In this document: positions 1 through 10,286 of the stretch, in pieces
Layout of the letters: each line of letters opens with the position of its first letter
Numbering within the stretch: position 1 is the first letter of the stretch
NCBI GenBank assembly: GCA_025457785.1
Contig: JALOTS010000003.1
Coordinates: 1 to 23,279, forward strand
Length of the DNA stretch: 23,279 nt
Reading direction: 5' to 3'
DNA from: Pontiellaceae bacterium
GTDB lineage: Bacteria; Verrucomicrobiota; Kiritimatiellia; Kiritimatiellales; Tichowtungiaceae
Program-made: the position numbers and the translations under genes
The notes under the pieces: model-generated
What the model was told of the DNA's origin: nothing
Databases searched by the model: none
What the model saw: the letters and a program-made list of their open reading frames with translations, nothing else

Positions 1-1815
1 GGATAAGAGGCGTGATCTCTGCAACCAAGCAATACATCAGCATTTGAATTATGAAGTAACGAGATGTTATAGGTTGTGCTTCCGCTCAGTTCGCCATCAA
101 CGTAGATTTTCAAGTTCGGTGTTTCGAAGGTTGCTGCCATATGATGCCATCCTCCGGTCACGGCAGACAAAGAATTGAGAACTTTTTGAGAAGTTCCGCT
201 GGCTATAACGACGGATGCCTTTCCGTCAGGTGTTAATTGAAGGGAAAAATCTTCGTTGTTGTTAAAACTGGTGTTTCGTTTAAAAACAAGTGGCATCCAT
301 TCGCCGGGAGTTCCGTTGATTTTTACCCACGTTGACAGAGTGATCGCGGTCGGCATAAGTGACCCGCTGGACGGTGTTCGGATGTACGCGTTTGTGCCAT
401 TGAATGAGACTCCATTTCCATTCAAACCGGTTGCGACTTGGGCATTTACGAATGTTCCGTTGTTTCCATAAGAACTCGAATCGGTCGCTGTTGGCGAAGT
501 GTCCGGATCAAATGTGTAGCGCAGGACAAGTCCGTTGGTTAGCGAACTATATGTCGCTGTCAGAATCACGTTTGTTCCCGGCATGGTGAAGGTTGTTGAC
601 GCGGAAAGTCGGTTTGCTAAACGATTGGTATACGCCGTCGGAACAGTCGTCCATTCGAAAAACATAGAACCTTCAGGCGCGGCATCCGCCGATACGGCAA
701 CCACAGTTCCGTTTGTATAGGAGCCATCTCCGGATCCGTTTTCAACGGTTAGCGTGTAATAGACATCGTTATACGCAGCGGTCAGGGAAACCGCTTGTGA
801 CGGCATCGTTACGGTGGCAGTCGGAGATGTGACACTGTTCACATACTGTGTATCGCCTGTCCAACGGTCAAAGATTTTTCCGGCAGCCGGTGCGTTTGCT
901 GAAATTTCCACCTGCTGTCCGTTGGTGTACGCTCCGCCGCCGGTACCGTTGTTGATCGTTAACGTGTACCAGCCGGGGAGATTGATGTAGGTTGCGGTCA
1001 GGCTGACAGGATTGGTCGGCATGGTGACCGTTGCTGTGGAAGATGTGACGCTGTCCACATATTGCGTATCTCCCGTCCAGCGGTCAAACGCTTTTCCGGT
1101 GGCGGGAGTGTCTGCCACAATTTCTACCTGCGTTCCGTTTGTATAGGAACCGTCGCCAGATCCGTTTTGAACGGTTAGTGCGTACATTGGAGGCGCTAAC
1201 AATGCGATTTCTTCTGCGGTCAATGCCCGGTTGTAGATTCGGATATCATCCATCAGACCGTCTAAAAAATTGGACAGAGGGTTGTATGTATGATCTCTGC
1301 ATCCTATCAGTACAGCAGCTTCGGAGTTGTGTTGTAATGGAAGGTTGTATGTTGTCGTTCCTTCGAGTTGCCCATCCACATATATTTTCAAATCCGGTTG
1401 ATTGAATGTGGCGGCAATATGATGCCATTCTCCGGTTACGACAGACGAAGAATTGAGCACTTTTTGAGAAGTTCCGTTGCCTATAACGACGGATGCCATT
1501 CCGTCAGGTGTCAATTGAAGGGAAAAATCTTCGTTGTTGTGAAAACTGGTGTTTCTCTTAAAAACAAGCGATTTCCATCCGCCGGGAGTTCCGTTGATTT
1601 TTACCCACGTTGACAGAGTGATCGCTGTCGGCATAAGTGACTCGCTGGATGGTGTTCGGATGTAAGCGTTTGTGCCATTGAATGAAACTCCGTTGCCAGA
1701 CTGTCCCGATACCACGCTGGCATTCACCAATTGCCCGTTATTCCCGAAGGGGCTTCCGTCGGTTGCAACAGGTGTTGTGTCGGGGTCAAATGTGTATTTC
1801 AGTACCAGTCCATTG
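1..1815 (-). repeat. Intragenic duplications: two LamG-coding units and three InlB-type units
   Basis: DNA around 121-420 recurs around 1399-1698, an in-frame offset of 1278 bp (426 codons). Examples are the shared stretches starting at 311 and 1589 (TTCCGTTGATTTTTACCCAC) and the downstream segments encoding LSTWVKINGTPG. Between the copies, the segment near 831 matches the one near 1047 at an offset of 216 bp (72 codons), encoding FDRWTGDTQYV in both. A third, more diverged InlB-type unit spans about 545-771. These are coding repeats, not mobile DNA. Confidence 0.85.
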
Positions 1816-4115
1816 GTCACAGTATTATCTTGAATCGTCAGTGTCGCAGAGCTCGGATTTCCCAGCGTACTGCCGCCGCTTGAGTTGCTCAGCGTTAACA
1901 TCAGCGATTCTGCCGGTTCTACCGACAGAACGTCATCAATGATTCCGACACAGAAGGTTTTTACGGTATCGCCTGTGGCAAATGTCAGAGTTCCATTCGT
2001 GGCTGTATAATCGCTTCCCGCCGTCGCCGTGCCGTTGCTGGTGGCAAAATCCACTGTCACGGCCCGGTTTGTGTTTCCGGAGCGGTGGACGCTGATCAGT
2101 GCAGTGCCGGCACCTTCGAGGACAGTGTAAGAGGCAGAGGCAAAGGAGATTTCACCATGTACCGTAAGACTGATTGTGCGTGTCTGCACGTTTGTGCTGA
2201 TTGTATTGGAGAACGTCAGGGTATCTGTATAGGTGCCGATCGCCAGCAGGTTGGCATTGCTGGTGTTGATGGAGACAACCACCGTGTTGGATTGGCCGGG
2301 GGACAGATTGCCGGTTGTCGCGGATAGATCCATCCAGTTCGCTGTTTTGGCGGCTGTCCAGGAAAAGGAGTTCGTCCCGATGTTGCTGATCGTGTATGTG
2401 CTTGAAAGCGGACTGAACGGTCCGCCGTAAAAACCGCTGAAACCGGTTCCCGTTGCCGGTGTAAGGGCCATATTCTGTTCAAATTCCTGCAATGCGGTGT
2501 AGACGTTCAGCCGTCCGCCGGTGACACACTTGCCGTTGAGCGCAGTGATCGGCTCGGCGCCGTCAAGGACGGCCTGCTTGACCGCAGCAGCCGCCGCGCC
2601 GGGATTGATGCTCCATACCAGTGCACATGCGCCGGCAACGTGCGGTGTCGCCATAGAGGTGCCGCTGAGATACTGGTATTGGTTTCCGGGCTGGCAGCTC
2701 CAAACATAAACGCCGGGAGCGCCGAGATCCACGCTGGTCAGGCCGTAGTTGGAGAAGTAGGCGAGTTGGTCGCGGTTGTCGGTTGCGGCCACCGCAACGA
2801 TATTTGCATTGGTATAACAGGACGGATAATTCGGCGAAGTGTCGGTGTTTCCGCCGGCGTTTCCGGCGGCAGCGACGAAGAGAATGTTGGATCTGCCCGC
2901 TTCTTCAATAACATCGAAAAGCCCCTGAGAGTAGCCGCCGCCGCCCCATGAGTTGGAACTCAGCTTAGCCTTCATGACGGTCGCGTAATGTGTGGCATCC
3001 ACCGCATCCGAGGTGCTGCCGCTTCCGCTGCTGTCCAGGAATTTCAGGGCCATCATCCGCACGTTCCAGCACACGCCGGCCACGCCGGCACTGTTGTTGC
3101 CGGCGCCGCCGATGGTGCCGGCGCAGTGTGTGCCGTGAAAGTGATCATCAAACGGATTGTTGTCGTCGTTGCAGAAGTCCCATCCATACACGTCATCAAT
3201 GAACCCGTTGCCGTCGTCGTCAATGCTGTTGCCGGGAATCTCTCCGGGATTGCTCCACATATTGCCGGCGAGATCGGGGTGGTTGTAGTCGATGCCGGTA
3301 TCAATCACCGCAACGATAATATCGGAACTGCCTGTTGAAAGATCCCATGCTTCCGGCGCATCAATGTCAGCATCTGCAATGCCTGTCTGCCCGCCAACGG
3401 TTTGACCGGAATTATGCATGCCCCACAGCAGATTAAAATCCGGATCATTCGGAGTTGTGTCGTTGACCGAGCAGATATAGTCCGGTTCGGCATAGGAAAA
3501 TACCGGGTCTTTACTGAAATTCTGAACGGCCTGCGCGACAGAATCCAAATCAACATTCTGAAATTCCACGAGATAAAGATCGGGAGAATGCATTTTTTTC
3601 CGGATACGCCCGCCGTATATCGACGCGGCTTGATTCACCTGAGTTTCACTGGAACCTGACGGAACTTTAACCATGATATGGTCGGCAACCATGGCAGTTT
3701 GCCGAATCAGCTGTTCATCGCCGGTTTTTGAATCTCGCTGAAGACTTTCTTCGAGAAGAATCAGAGGATATTTGAAGGCGGCCCGCACCAGCCGTTTGCG
3801 TTCATAGCGTCCGCTTTTGTCCGGGGCCGTTTCGCGGGTTTTTATCACCGTTGCGCCGGCAAAACGGTCAGTTGTTTTTAACCCGGATACGGACCGCTCT
3901 GTTTTTTGTTCGGGGAGTTTGGGCGAAATTCCATTCGTTGACGGCGTTTCTTCAAGGGAAGAGGCATTTGGAGACGTTTCTGCCGCAAGATTTGCAAACG
4001 CGGTCGTTTCGACGTTTGGTTTATCTGCGGAACCGGGTTGTTTAAGGAAGTAAATACTCAGACTGAGTAACAGGACTATAACAATTAGAATCAGCGGCAA
4101 CAGTGCTTTTTTCAT
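1..4115 (-). CDS. Secreted S8 subtilisin-like peptidase with BACON-like, Calx-beta, LamG and InlB-type repeats (partial, C-terminus off the left edge)
   Basis: Open from the start codon at 4115 to the window edge (1371 residues visible). An ATG at 4121 is possible, but AAGGA lies 6 nt before the 4115 ATG and abuts the 4121 one. Residues 1-23 are Lys-Lys plus a hydrophobic helix, a signal peptide or anchor. A propeptide-like region ends near 240. The S8 catalytic triad is visible: Asp272 (AVIDTGIDYNHPDL), His327 (HGTHCAG) and Ser487 (SGTSMATPHVAG). Downstream come a BACON-like Ig domain (about 548-652), a Calx-beta domain (653-758), LamG 1 (765-973), three InlB-type repeats (976-1190) and LamG 2 (from 1192). 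The LamG copies are near-identical over stretches of DNA. Likely an extracellular or surface protease with carbohydrate- or protein-binding modules; the substrate is unknown. It is divergent from topB across 222 bp. Confidence 0.93.
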   Translation of the reverse strand, partial: MKKALLPLILIVIVLLLSLSIYFLKQPGSADKPNVETTAFANLAAETSPNASSLEETPSTNGISPKLPEQKTERSVSGLKTTDRFAGATVIKTRETAPDKSGRYERKRLVRAAFKYPLILLEESLQRDSKTGDEQLIRQTAMVADHIMVKVPSGSSETQVNQAASIYGGRIRKKMHSPDLYLVEFQNVDLDSVAQAVQNFSKDPVFSYAEPDYICSVNDTTPNDPDFNLLWGMHNSGQTVGGQTGIADADIDAPEAWDLSTGSSDIIVAVIDTGIDYNHPDLAGNMWSNPGEIPGNSIDDDGNGFIDDVYGWDFCNDDNNPFDDHFHGTHCAGTIGGAGNNSAGVAGVCWNVRMMALKFLDSSGSGSTSDAVDATHYATVMKAKLSSNSWGGGGYSQGLFDVIEEAGRSNILFVAAAGNAGGNTDTSPNYPSCYTNANIVAVAATDNRDQLAYFSNYGLTSVDLGAPGVYVWSCQPGNQYQYLSGTSMATPHVAGACALVWSINPGAAAAAVKQAVLDGAEPITALNGKCVTGGRLNVYTALQEFEQNMALTPATGTGFSGFYGGPFSPLSSTYTISNIGTNSFSWTAAKTANWMDLSATTGNLSPGQSNTVVVSINTSNANLLAIGTYTDTLTFSNTISTNVQTRTISLTVHGEISFASASYTVLEGAGTALISVHRSGNTNRAVTVDFATSNGTATAGSDYTATNGTLTFATGDTVKTFCVGIIDDVLSVEPAESLMLTLSNSSGGSTLGNPSSATLTIQDNTVTNGLVLKYTFDPDTTPVATDGSPFGNNGQLVNASVVSGQSGNGVSFNGTNAYIRTPSSESLMPTAITLSTWVKINGTPGGWKSLVFKRNTSFHNNEDFSLQLTPDGMASVVIGNGTSQKVLNSSSVVTGEWHHIAATFNQPDLKIYVDGQLEGTTTYNLPLQHNSEAAVLIGCRDHTYNPLSNFLDGLMDDIRIYNRALTAEEIALLAPPMYALTVQNGSGDGSYTNGTQVEIVADTPATGKAFDRWTGDTQYVDSVTSSTATVTMPTNPVSLTATYINLPGWYTLTINNGTGGGAYTNGQQVEISANAPAAGKIFDRWTGDTQYVNSVTSPTATVTMPSQAVSLTAAYNDVYYTLTVENGSGDGSYTNGTVVAVSADAAPEGSMFFEWTTVPTAYTNRLANRLSASTTFTMPGTNVILTATYSSLTNGLVLRYTFDPDTSPTATDSSSYGNNGTFVNAQVATGLNGNGVSFNGTNAYIRTPSSGSLMPTAITLSTWVKINGTPGEWMPLVFKRNTSFNNNEDFSLQLTPDGKASVVIASGTSQKVLNSLSAVTGGWHHMAATFETPNLKIYVDGELSGSTTYNISLLHNSNADVLLGCRDHASY

Positions 4116-4317
4116 TTTCATTCCTTGCTTTTTAATTCCTTATTAACAAACCGGGAATTCCTCTATCGTTAATCTGATGTTTTTGCAACTTCTATTTTGC
4201 CTTTCATCACAACGATTATTTCGCACGGCCGAGACGACAAAATGAGGTGTTTTTGGAATTTGTCCTTTCGTGTTAAAAAACTCTGCGCTTCGCTTGCGGG
4301 CCGCGCGAAAATGATAG

Positions 4318-4335
4318 ATTCTCCGGATGGAGAAT
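4318..4335 (+). promoter_or_regulatory. Hairpin covering the topB ribosome binding site
   Basis: ATTCTCC (4318-4324) and GGAGAAT (4329-4335) form a perfect 7-bp stem with a 4-nt loop. The GGAG at 4329-4332 is the only good Shine-Dalgarno for the ATG at 4338, so it lies in the 3' arm. This geometry could lower topB translation. Chance palindromy at an RBS cannot be excluded. Confidence 0.4.
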
Positions 4336-4337
4336 TT

Positions 4338-6407
4338 ATGAAAGTGGTCATTGCAGAAAAACCGTCCGTCGCCCGTGAAATCGCGGCGGTGCTAAACATC
4401 TCGACCAAAAAGGAGGGGTATATCGAAGGGCGCGGCTGCGCGATTACCTGGGCCTTCGGGCATCTGGTGACGCTGCAGGAGCCGGGCGAATACGATCCCG
4501 CGCTTAAGCGATGGTCACTGGAATCCCTGCCGTTTATCCCAGAGGAGTTTAAACTCAAGCTGATTGAAAATCGCGGCGTGCCCGAACAGTTTCAGGTGAT
4601 TAAAACGTTGTGCGAACAGGCCGAAGAAATTGTCTGTGCAACCGATGCTGGACGCGAAGGGGAGCTGATCTTCCGCTACATTCTCGCGCTGAGCGGCTGC
4701 GAAAATAAGCCGATCCGCCGACTGTGGCTTAATTCTCTGACCCCTGATGCGATCAAAGAGGCATTCAAAAACTTAAAGGACGGGCACGAATACGATCCGC
4801 TCTATGCCGCCGCCCGCTGCCGCAGTGAATCAGACTGGATTGTCGGGCTCAACGCGACGCGCTATTACACCGTCCGGCACGGCCGTTTCGGCGGAGGGAC
4901 GGATCGTGTTTTATGGAGCATCGGCCGCGTCCAGACCCCGGTGCTGGCAATGATTGTCGAGCGCGACGATGCCATTGATCAGTTTCGCTCGCAACCGTTC
5001 TGGGAGCTGACCACCAAATACCGCGAAGCGGTTTTTAAATACACCGGCAAGCGGTTCGAACAACCGGAACTCGCGCAGGATCTTCTTGAAAAAATAATAA
5101 ACCAGCCGTTTGAAATTTCCGGGCTCGACGGCAAAGAGAAAAAGGAGCCGCCTCCGCAGCTTTTCGACCTGACGACGCTTCAGCGCGAAGTGAACAAGTC
5201 CGACGGGCTTTCGGCCGCCGATACGCTGGCCGCCACCCAGAATCTGTACGAATCCAAGCTGGTCACCTATCCGCGCACCGACTCGCGCTATCTCAACACC
5301 GACATGAAGCCGCGAATTCCGCAGATTCTGGAACAGCTCAAGGCGATTCGTGCGGAGCAGATTGCGCCGCTCAATCTGGCCAAACTGCCGTTCAACAGCC
5401 GCATCATTGATGATAAAAAAGTGACCGACCATCACGCCATCATTCCCACGGGCGTTGCACCGCGCGGTCTCGGCCCGAACGAACAACTGGTCTATGACGC
5501 GATTACCACCCAGTTCATCGCCGCATTTTATCCCGCTTGTTTGAAAATCATCACCACCGTTGACGGCATCAGCAATCATGTTCCGTTCCAAACCAAGGGC
5601 ACGCAAATCGTTAAACCGGGCTGGACGGCACTTTTCCCGAAAAAGAAAAAACCGTCGGATGACGACGAGGAACAGCAGGTTTTGCCCGCTTTCGTAAAAG
5701 GCGAAAACGGCCCGCACGAGCCGTTTTTGCGCGAAGGTAAAACCAATCCTCCAAAACATTTTACGGAGAACTCGCTGCTCGGCGCGATGGAAGCCGCCGG
5801 AAAACTGGTTGAGGATGACGCGCTGCGCGAAGCACTTAAAGAGCGCGGCATCGGAACGCCCGCGACCCGCGCCGCTATCATTGAAACGCTGCTTCAGCGC
5901 AACTATATCCGGCGCGACAAAAAACTGCTGCTGGCCACCGATATGGGCCGCTGTCTGATTGCGCTCATTCGCGATCCGCTGCTCAAATCGCCGGAAATGA
6001 CCGGCGAGTAGGAGGGCAAACTCAAGCAGATTGAACGCAAAGAGCTGGATGCCGGCGAATTTATGAACGGCATCTGCGGTTATATTCGCGGGCTGATTCA
6101 AAACAGTGCCTCTGGACGGCTTGATCCGGCGCATCTGGGCTGTTGTCCGCTTTGCGGTAAAGAGGTGATCAGGGGCCGCAGCGCCTACGGCTGTTCCGGA
6201 TGGAAAGAAGGCTGCGCCTTTGTCCTCAATCCGGAATATAAAGGGCTGTCGCTTACCGCCAATCAGATTCAAATCCTGTTGCAGATGCGCATTTTGCCCA
6301 ATGCCGTTCAAGTCGACGGCGAACCGCGCCTGCTCATTCTTTCCACGCAGGGCGGTCTGATGGACTTGCAGTTGCCCTCTGCGGAGCGGCAGAAAGCGGT
6401 GAAGTAA
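4338..6407 (+). pseudogene. topB: DNA topoisomerase III (topB), interrupted by an in-frame amber codon
   Basis: Type IA topoisomerase of the Bacillus/Clostridium TopB type, which decatenates and relaxes DNA through a 5'-phosphotyrosine. The product starts MKVVIAEKPSVAREI (TOPRIM). The acidic cluster is ATDAGREGE with Asp103 and Glu107, and the catalytic Tyr311 is in LVTYPRTDSRYL. The reading frame stops at TAG 6009-6011 after residue 557, in the segment TGE-stop-EGKLKQIERKEL, where the family normally has Trp (TGEWE). The same frame then continues without interruption to TAA at 6405-6407, encoding the end of the core and a C-terminal zinc ribbon (CCPLCGKEV ... YGCSGWKEGC). One G-to-A change (TGG to TAG) explains it. 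It could be a true nonsense mutation, a sequencing or assembly error, or rare readthrough. The start at 4338 fits family length; an in-frame ATG at 4311 lacks a good RBS. Confidence 0.88.
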
Positions 6408-6681
6408 TTAGTAACGACGCAGTGCCCTCACCGCGTTTTTCTTTTTGAACCTCGGTCCCCTCCCGCAGTTGCCTTTTTTTCCGGTCATTGAGTTTTTTTA
6501 CCCTAAAAACGTAAATGGGCGTGCAAAAGTAAGCGCCGTTGGCATGGTGTCATCGAGTATATCCCGTCAGAGAGCAAAGAAAGCGGGAAATATGAGCAAT
6601 ATCCTTAAAGGGAACCGGTGGTTAAGATAATACAAGGAACGTCCCGGAGTACGGAGTGTTTTTTATACTGCGGAAGTTGGG

Positions 6682-9600
6682 TTAAGCCCGCTTGCCTCCG
6701 AATTTCCGGCGGGGCGGAGCGTGCAGAAAAGGCTGCGCACGCGCGCCGACATAGACGGCATCTTCACCCAGCAGTTCCTCGAAATCCAGAACCAGTTTCT
6801 GCGAGGCGGTCACCTGAGAATGCCGATCCGCTTTGATAAAAACCTTTTCCCCCGAATCGAGCAGGATACAGATGTGCAGCGGGGTCGGACCGGGATGTTC
6901 CGACACGGTTTTTTTGATGCCTTGAAGCAGTTCCGCATTCAGTGCCGCTTCAGTCAGGTGCAGGCTGACTTTTTCGGCAAAGAGCTTGGGCGCTTCATCC
7001 AGCGGAAAAACTTCTGAAATCTGAAGTTCCATTTCCTCACGGAAGTCGCGCACCACTTTCCCGGTGACCATGACAGCGGCGCCATCCTGCAAAAAGCGTT
7101 CAAACTTTTGAAAGTCATCCGGCCAGACGACCGCGTTCACGCAGGTTTCCAGTCCTTCGAGCACAAAACGGGCATAGGGCCGCGGATCGTCCTTTTTCGT
7201 AAATACCTTGCGGTATTTATCAATCAGTCCGCCGACCCGGACATGGGTTTTGGCTTCATCGCCGCCGGCGGCTTCCAGTACGCCGGGAAGCGCGGTAAGC
7301 CGTCCCTGCGCCAGCGTGTTCAGCGTCCATTCGTATTGCGCCAGCGGATGGCCGGAAATATAAAAACCGATCAGCTCCTTTTCTTCTGAAAGCATTTCGC
7401 TTTCGTGCCACGGCTCGACATTGGGCAATTCGTCGTCCGAATGGCTTTTCGTTTCGGCGGCACCCATCAGATCGAACATGGAGGTCTGCCCGCTGGCGCG
7501 GTCGCGGGAGGACTCAACGGCGCGGCCCATTGCGGTTTCGATCCCGGCAAAAAGACGGGCGCGGTGAACCCCGGTAAAATCAAAAGCGCCGCATTTGATC
7601 AGGCTTTCCAGCGTTTTACGGTTCACTTCACGCGAGTCCACGCGCCGGCAAAAGTCGATCAGTCCCTTGAACGGACCGTGAGCCTCTCGTTCTTTCACCA
7701 GCGCCGCCACTGCCCCTTCGCCGACGTTTTTGACCCCGGCCATGCCGAAGAGAACGGAGTTTTTTACCGGACGGAAGCGGGCGATACTTTCATTGACACT
7801 CGGCGGGCAGACTTCCAGTCCCATTTCGCGGGCCTCAGCCAGCACCACCGGCAGTTTTTCGAGATTGCCCATTTCGGACGAGAGCAGCGCAGCCATAAAC
7901 TCGGCAGGATAATGCGCCTTCAGATAGGCCGTCTGGTACGAAATAAAACCGTAGGCCGTCGAATGTGATTTGTTGAATCCGTACTCCGCGAATTTTTCAA
8001 TATTACTGAAAATCTGTTCGGCCTGCTCTTTCGGAATTTTATTAACCCGCGCACAGCCTTCCACAAAACTGCCCCGCTGTTTGACCATCTCCTCCGGCTT
8101 TTTCTTACCCATCGCACGGCGCAGAATATCCCCTTCGCTCAGCGAGAAGCCGGCCAGATCGCGTGCCGCCTGCTGAATCTGTTCCTGATAAACAATAATT
8201 CCGTAGGTCTCTTTGAGGATCGGTTCGAGAACCGGATGGTCGTACTGTACTTTTTCGTGACCGTGCTTCCGTTTGATGTAAAGCGGAATAAACTGCATCG
8301 GACCCGGACGGTAAAGCGCCAGAATCGCGATAACGTCTTCGATGCAGTCCGGGCGAACCTGCCGCAGTGTGTCGCGCATGCCGGGACTTTCCAACTGAAA
8401 CACCCCGGCGGTATTGCCTTTGCAAAACAGATCAAACGTCTTTTTATCGTCGAGCGGCAGTTCCATCGGATCGAGCTTCACCCCGTGGTTTTTCTCAACA
8501 TGTCCGATGGTCTCCTGAATAATCGTCAGGTTTTTCAGCCCGAGAAAATCCATCTTGAGCAGCCCGATGTCTTCCGTAGGCCCTTTTTCGAACTGAACAA
8601 TAATCGCGCCTTCTTTGCGCTCTCTGGTCAGCGGAATGATTTCCATCAGCGGCTTTTCGCCGATCACTACGCCGGCGGCATGCACTCCCGCATGACGCGG
8701 CAGCCCTTCGAGCTGCGGCGCATATTTCATGATTTGGCGCGCAATCGGATCGCTGGCGCAGGCCCGTTTGAAATCGGGACTTTCCTGAAGCGCCTTATCA
8801 AGCGTCATGCCCACGGTCTCGGGAATCAGCTTGGCAATCCGGTCGCATTCGGAGAGCGGCAGATTCAGCACGCGGCCAATGTCGCGCATCAGCGTTTTCG
8901 CGCCGAGCGTTCCGAAGGTGATAATCTGCGCGACGCACTCCTCGCCGTATTTGTTGCGGACATAGGCGATCACATCGGCGCGGCGGGTCGGGCAGAAATC
9001 GATATCAAAATCGGGCGGCGAAACACGGTCGGGATTCAGAAACCGTTCGAAAATCAGGTTGTATTTCAGCGGGTCAATCGCTGTGATGCCCAGCGCGTAG
9101 GCCAGAATCGAACCGGCGCCCGAACCGCGGCCCGGGCCGACCGGAATCCCCTGGTTTTTCGCCCAGGCGATGAAGTCCTGAACCACCAGAAAATAATTGA
9201 CGTAATTGGTTTTTTTGATCACTCCGACTTCATACTCAAACTGCGCCTTGACCCGTTTGCCGAGGTCGTCCGCCGGATGGTCTAAATCCGCGATTTTGTA
9301 AAGTTTTTCCAGTCCGCGCCTGCCGAGCTCAAGAAGAAGCTGCTCCTTCGTCTTTCCCGCCGGAAGCGGAAATGAGGGGAAATGCAGCCGGTCAGCAGGC
9401 AGATGAAATTCAAACTCCACATTACAGCGATGGGCGATGGCCACCGTATTGGCCAGCGCCTGCGGCTGGCCGGGGAAAAGCCGGGCCATTTCCGCGCCGC
9501 TCTTCATATAAAACTGATCGCCCGAGTAGCTCATGCGGTTGGTATCTGACTTCAAGCTGCCCTGTTGCAGACAAATCAGCACATCGTGCGCCTCGTGATC

Positions 9601-10239
9601 CTGCTGGCGCAGATAATGGACATCATTGGTGGCCACCAGCGGCAGTCCCGTGATTTTCGCCACCTCCAGAATATGCCGGTTGGCAATCTTCTGCTCCGGT
9701 AATCCATGATCCTGAATTTCCAGAAAAAAATTATCCGGCCCGAAAATATCGGAGTATTCCTTCGCCAGCGCAACCGCCTTATCGACCGATCCTTCAGCGC
9801 AGGCCTCGGCCACTTCACCCTTCAGGCAGGCGGACAGTCCGATCAGCCCTTTGCTGTATTGACGCAGCAGCTTTTTATCCAGACGCGGCTTGTAGTAAAA
9901 TCCGTCGAGATGGCTTATCGAAACCAGCCGCATCAGGTTTTGATAACCCTCTTGATCCTCCGCCAGCAAAACCAGATGAAGATTATCCGCCTGGGACGTT
10001 TTTTCGTCCATTCCGTTGCGGGCGACATACACCTCGCAGCCGATGATCGGCTTAATACCGGCCTGATAGGCCTCTTTGTAAAAATCCACCACACCGTAGA
10101 GCGAGCCGTGATCAGTAATCGCCAGATAGGTCTGCCCCAATTCCTTGGCTGTCTTCATGGCGTCGGCCACCTTGCAGGTACTGTCCAGCAGGCTGTATTC
10201 CGTATGAAAATGAAGATGGCAAAACGGGATGGTATTCAT
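6682..10239 (-). CDS. dnaE: DNA polymerase III subunit alpha (DnaE)
   Basis: Replicative polymerase catalytic subunit, 1185 aa, close to the E. coli length of 1160. The PHP domain opens with CHLHFHTEYSLLDS and continues with AITDHGSLYGVVDFY; its metal-binding histidines look intact, so it may keep phosphoesterase or proofreading activity. The palm aspartates are in PPDFDIDF (Asp410, Asp412) and LKMDFLGL (Asp564). The motif ALYRPGPM and the fingers segment ending YGFNKSHSTAYG are present. An OB-fold region (about residues 990-1090, including VMVTGKVVRDF) precedes a short basic C-terminus. The sequence before the ATG (A-rich, then ATAGCAGT) holds no Shine-Dalgarno, so initiation may rely on an unstructured leader. 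It converges on topB with 274 bp between them, in which I see no clear terminator. It has no overlapping neighbour, so it is probably monocistronic. Confidence 0.97.
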   Translation of the reverse strand: MNTIPFCHLHFHTEYSLLDSTCKVADAMKTAKELGQTYLAITDHGSLYGVVDFYKEAYQAGIKPIIGCEVYVARNGMDEKTSQADNLHLVLLAEDQEGYQNLMRLVSISHLDGFYYKPRLDKKLLRQYSKGLIGLSACLKGEVAEACAEGSVDKAVALAKEYSDIFGPDNFFLEIQDHGLPEQKIANRHILEVAKITGLPLVATNDVHYLRQQDHEAHDVLICLQQGSLKSDTNRMSYSGDQFYMKSGAEMARLFPGQPQALANTVAIAHRCNVEFEFHLPADRLHFPSFPLPAGKTKEQLLLELGRRGLEKLYKIADLDHPADDLGKRVKAQFEYEVGVIKKTNYVNYFLVVQDFIAWAKNQGIPVGPGRGSGAGSILAYALGITAIDPLKYNLIFERFLNPDRVSPPDFDIDFCPTRRADVIAYVRNKYGEECVAQIITFGTLGAKTLMRDIGRVLNLPLSECDRIAKLIPETVGMTLDKALQESPDFKRACASDPIARQIMKYAPQLEGLPRHAGVHAAGVVIGEKPLMEIIPLTRERKEGAIIVQFEKGPTEDIGLLKMDFLGLKNLTIIQETIGHVEKNHGVKLDPMELPLDDKKTFDLFCKGNTAGVFQLESPGMRDTLRQVRPDCIEDVIAILALYRPGPMQFIPLYIKRKHGHEKVQYDHPVLEPILKETYGIIVYQEQIQQAARDLAGFSLSEGDILRRAMGKKKPEEMVKQRGSFVEGCARVNKIPKEQAEQIFSNIEKFAEYGFNKSHSTAYGFISYQTAYLKAHYPAEFMAALLSSEMGNLEKLPVVLAEAREMGLEVCPPSVNESIARFRPVKNSVLFGMAGVKNVGEGAVAALVKEREAHGPFKGLIDFCRRVDSREVNRKTLESLIKCGAFDFTGVHRARLFAGIETAMGRAVESSRDRASGQTSMFDLMGAAETKSHSDDELPNVEPWHESEMLSEEKELIGFYISGHPLAQYEWTLNTLAQGRLTALPGVLEAAGGDEAKTHVRVGGLIDKYRKVFTKKDDPRPYARFVLEGLETCVNAVVWPDDFQKFERFLQDGAAVMVTGKVVRDFREEMELQISEVFPLDEAPKLFAEKVSLHLTEAALNAELLQGIKKTVSEHPGPTPLHICILLDSGEKVFIKADRHSQVTASQKLVLDFEELLGEDAVYVGARAQPFLHAPPRRKFGGKRA

Positions 10240-10286
10240 ACTGCTATTTTTTTGTGAACGTTTTTTATTCAGTCCTCACCACAACC

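Noticed and set aside
4911..6311. 466-codon open frame on the minus strand opposite topB
   Set aside because: It is antisense to well-conserved topB sequence and shows no known domain or RBS. Long antisense frames are common over GC-biased genes.
8236..9285. 349-codon plus-strand frame opposite dnaE
   Set aside because: It is a shadow of the dnaE codons; the protein has low-complexity basic composition and no recognisable motif.
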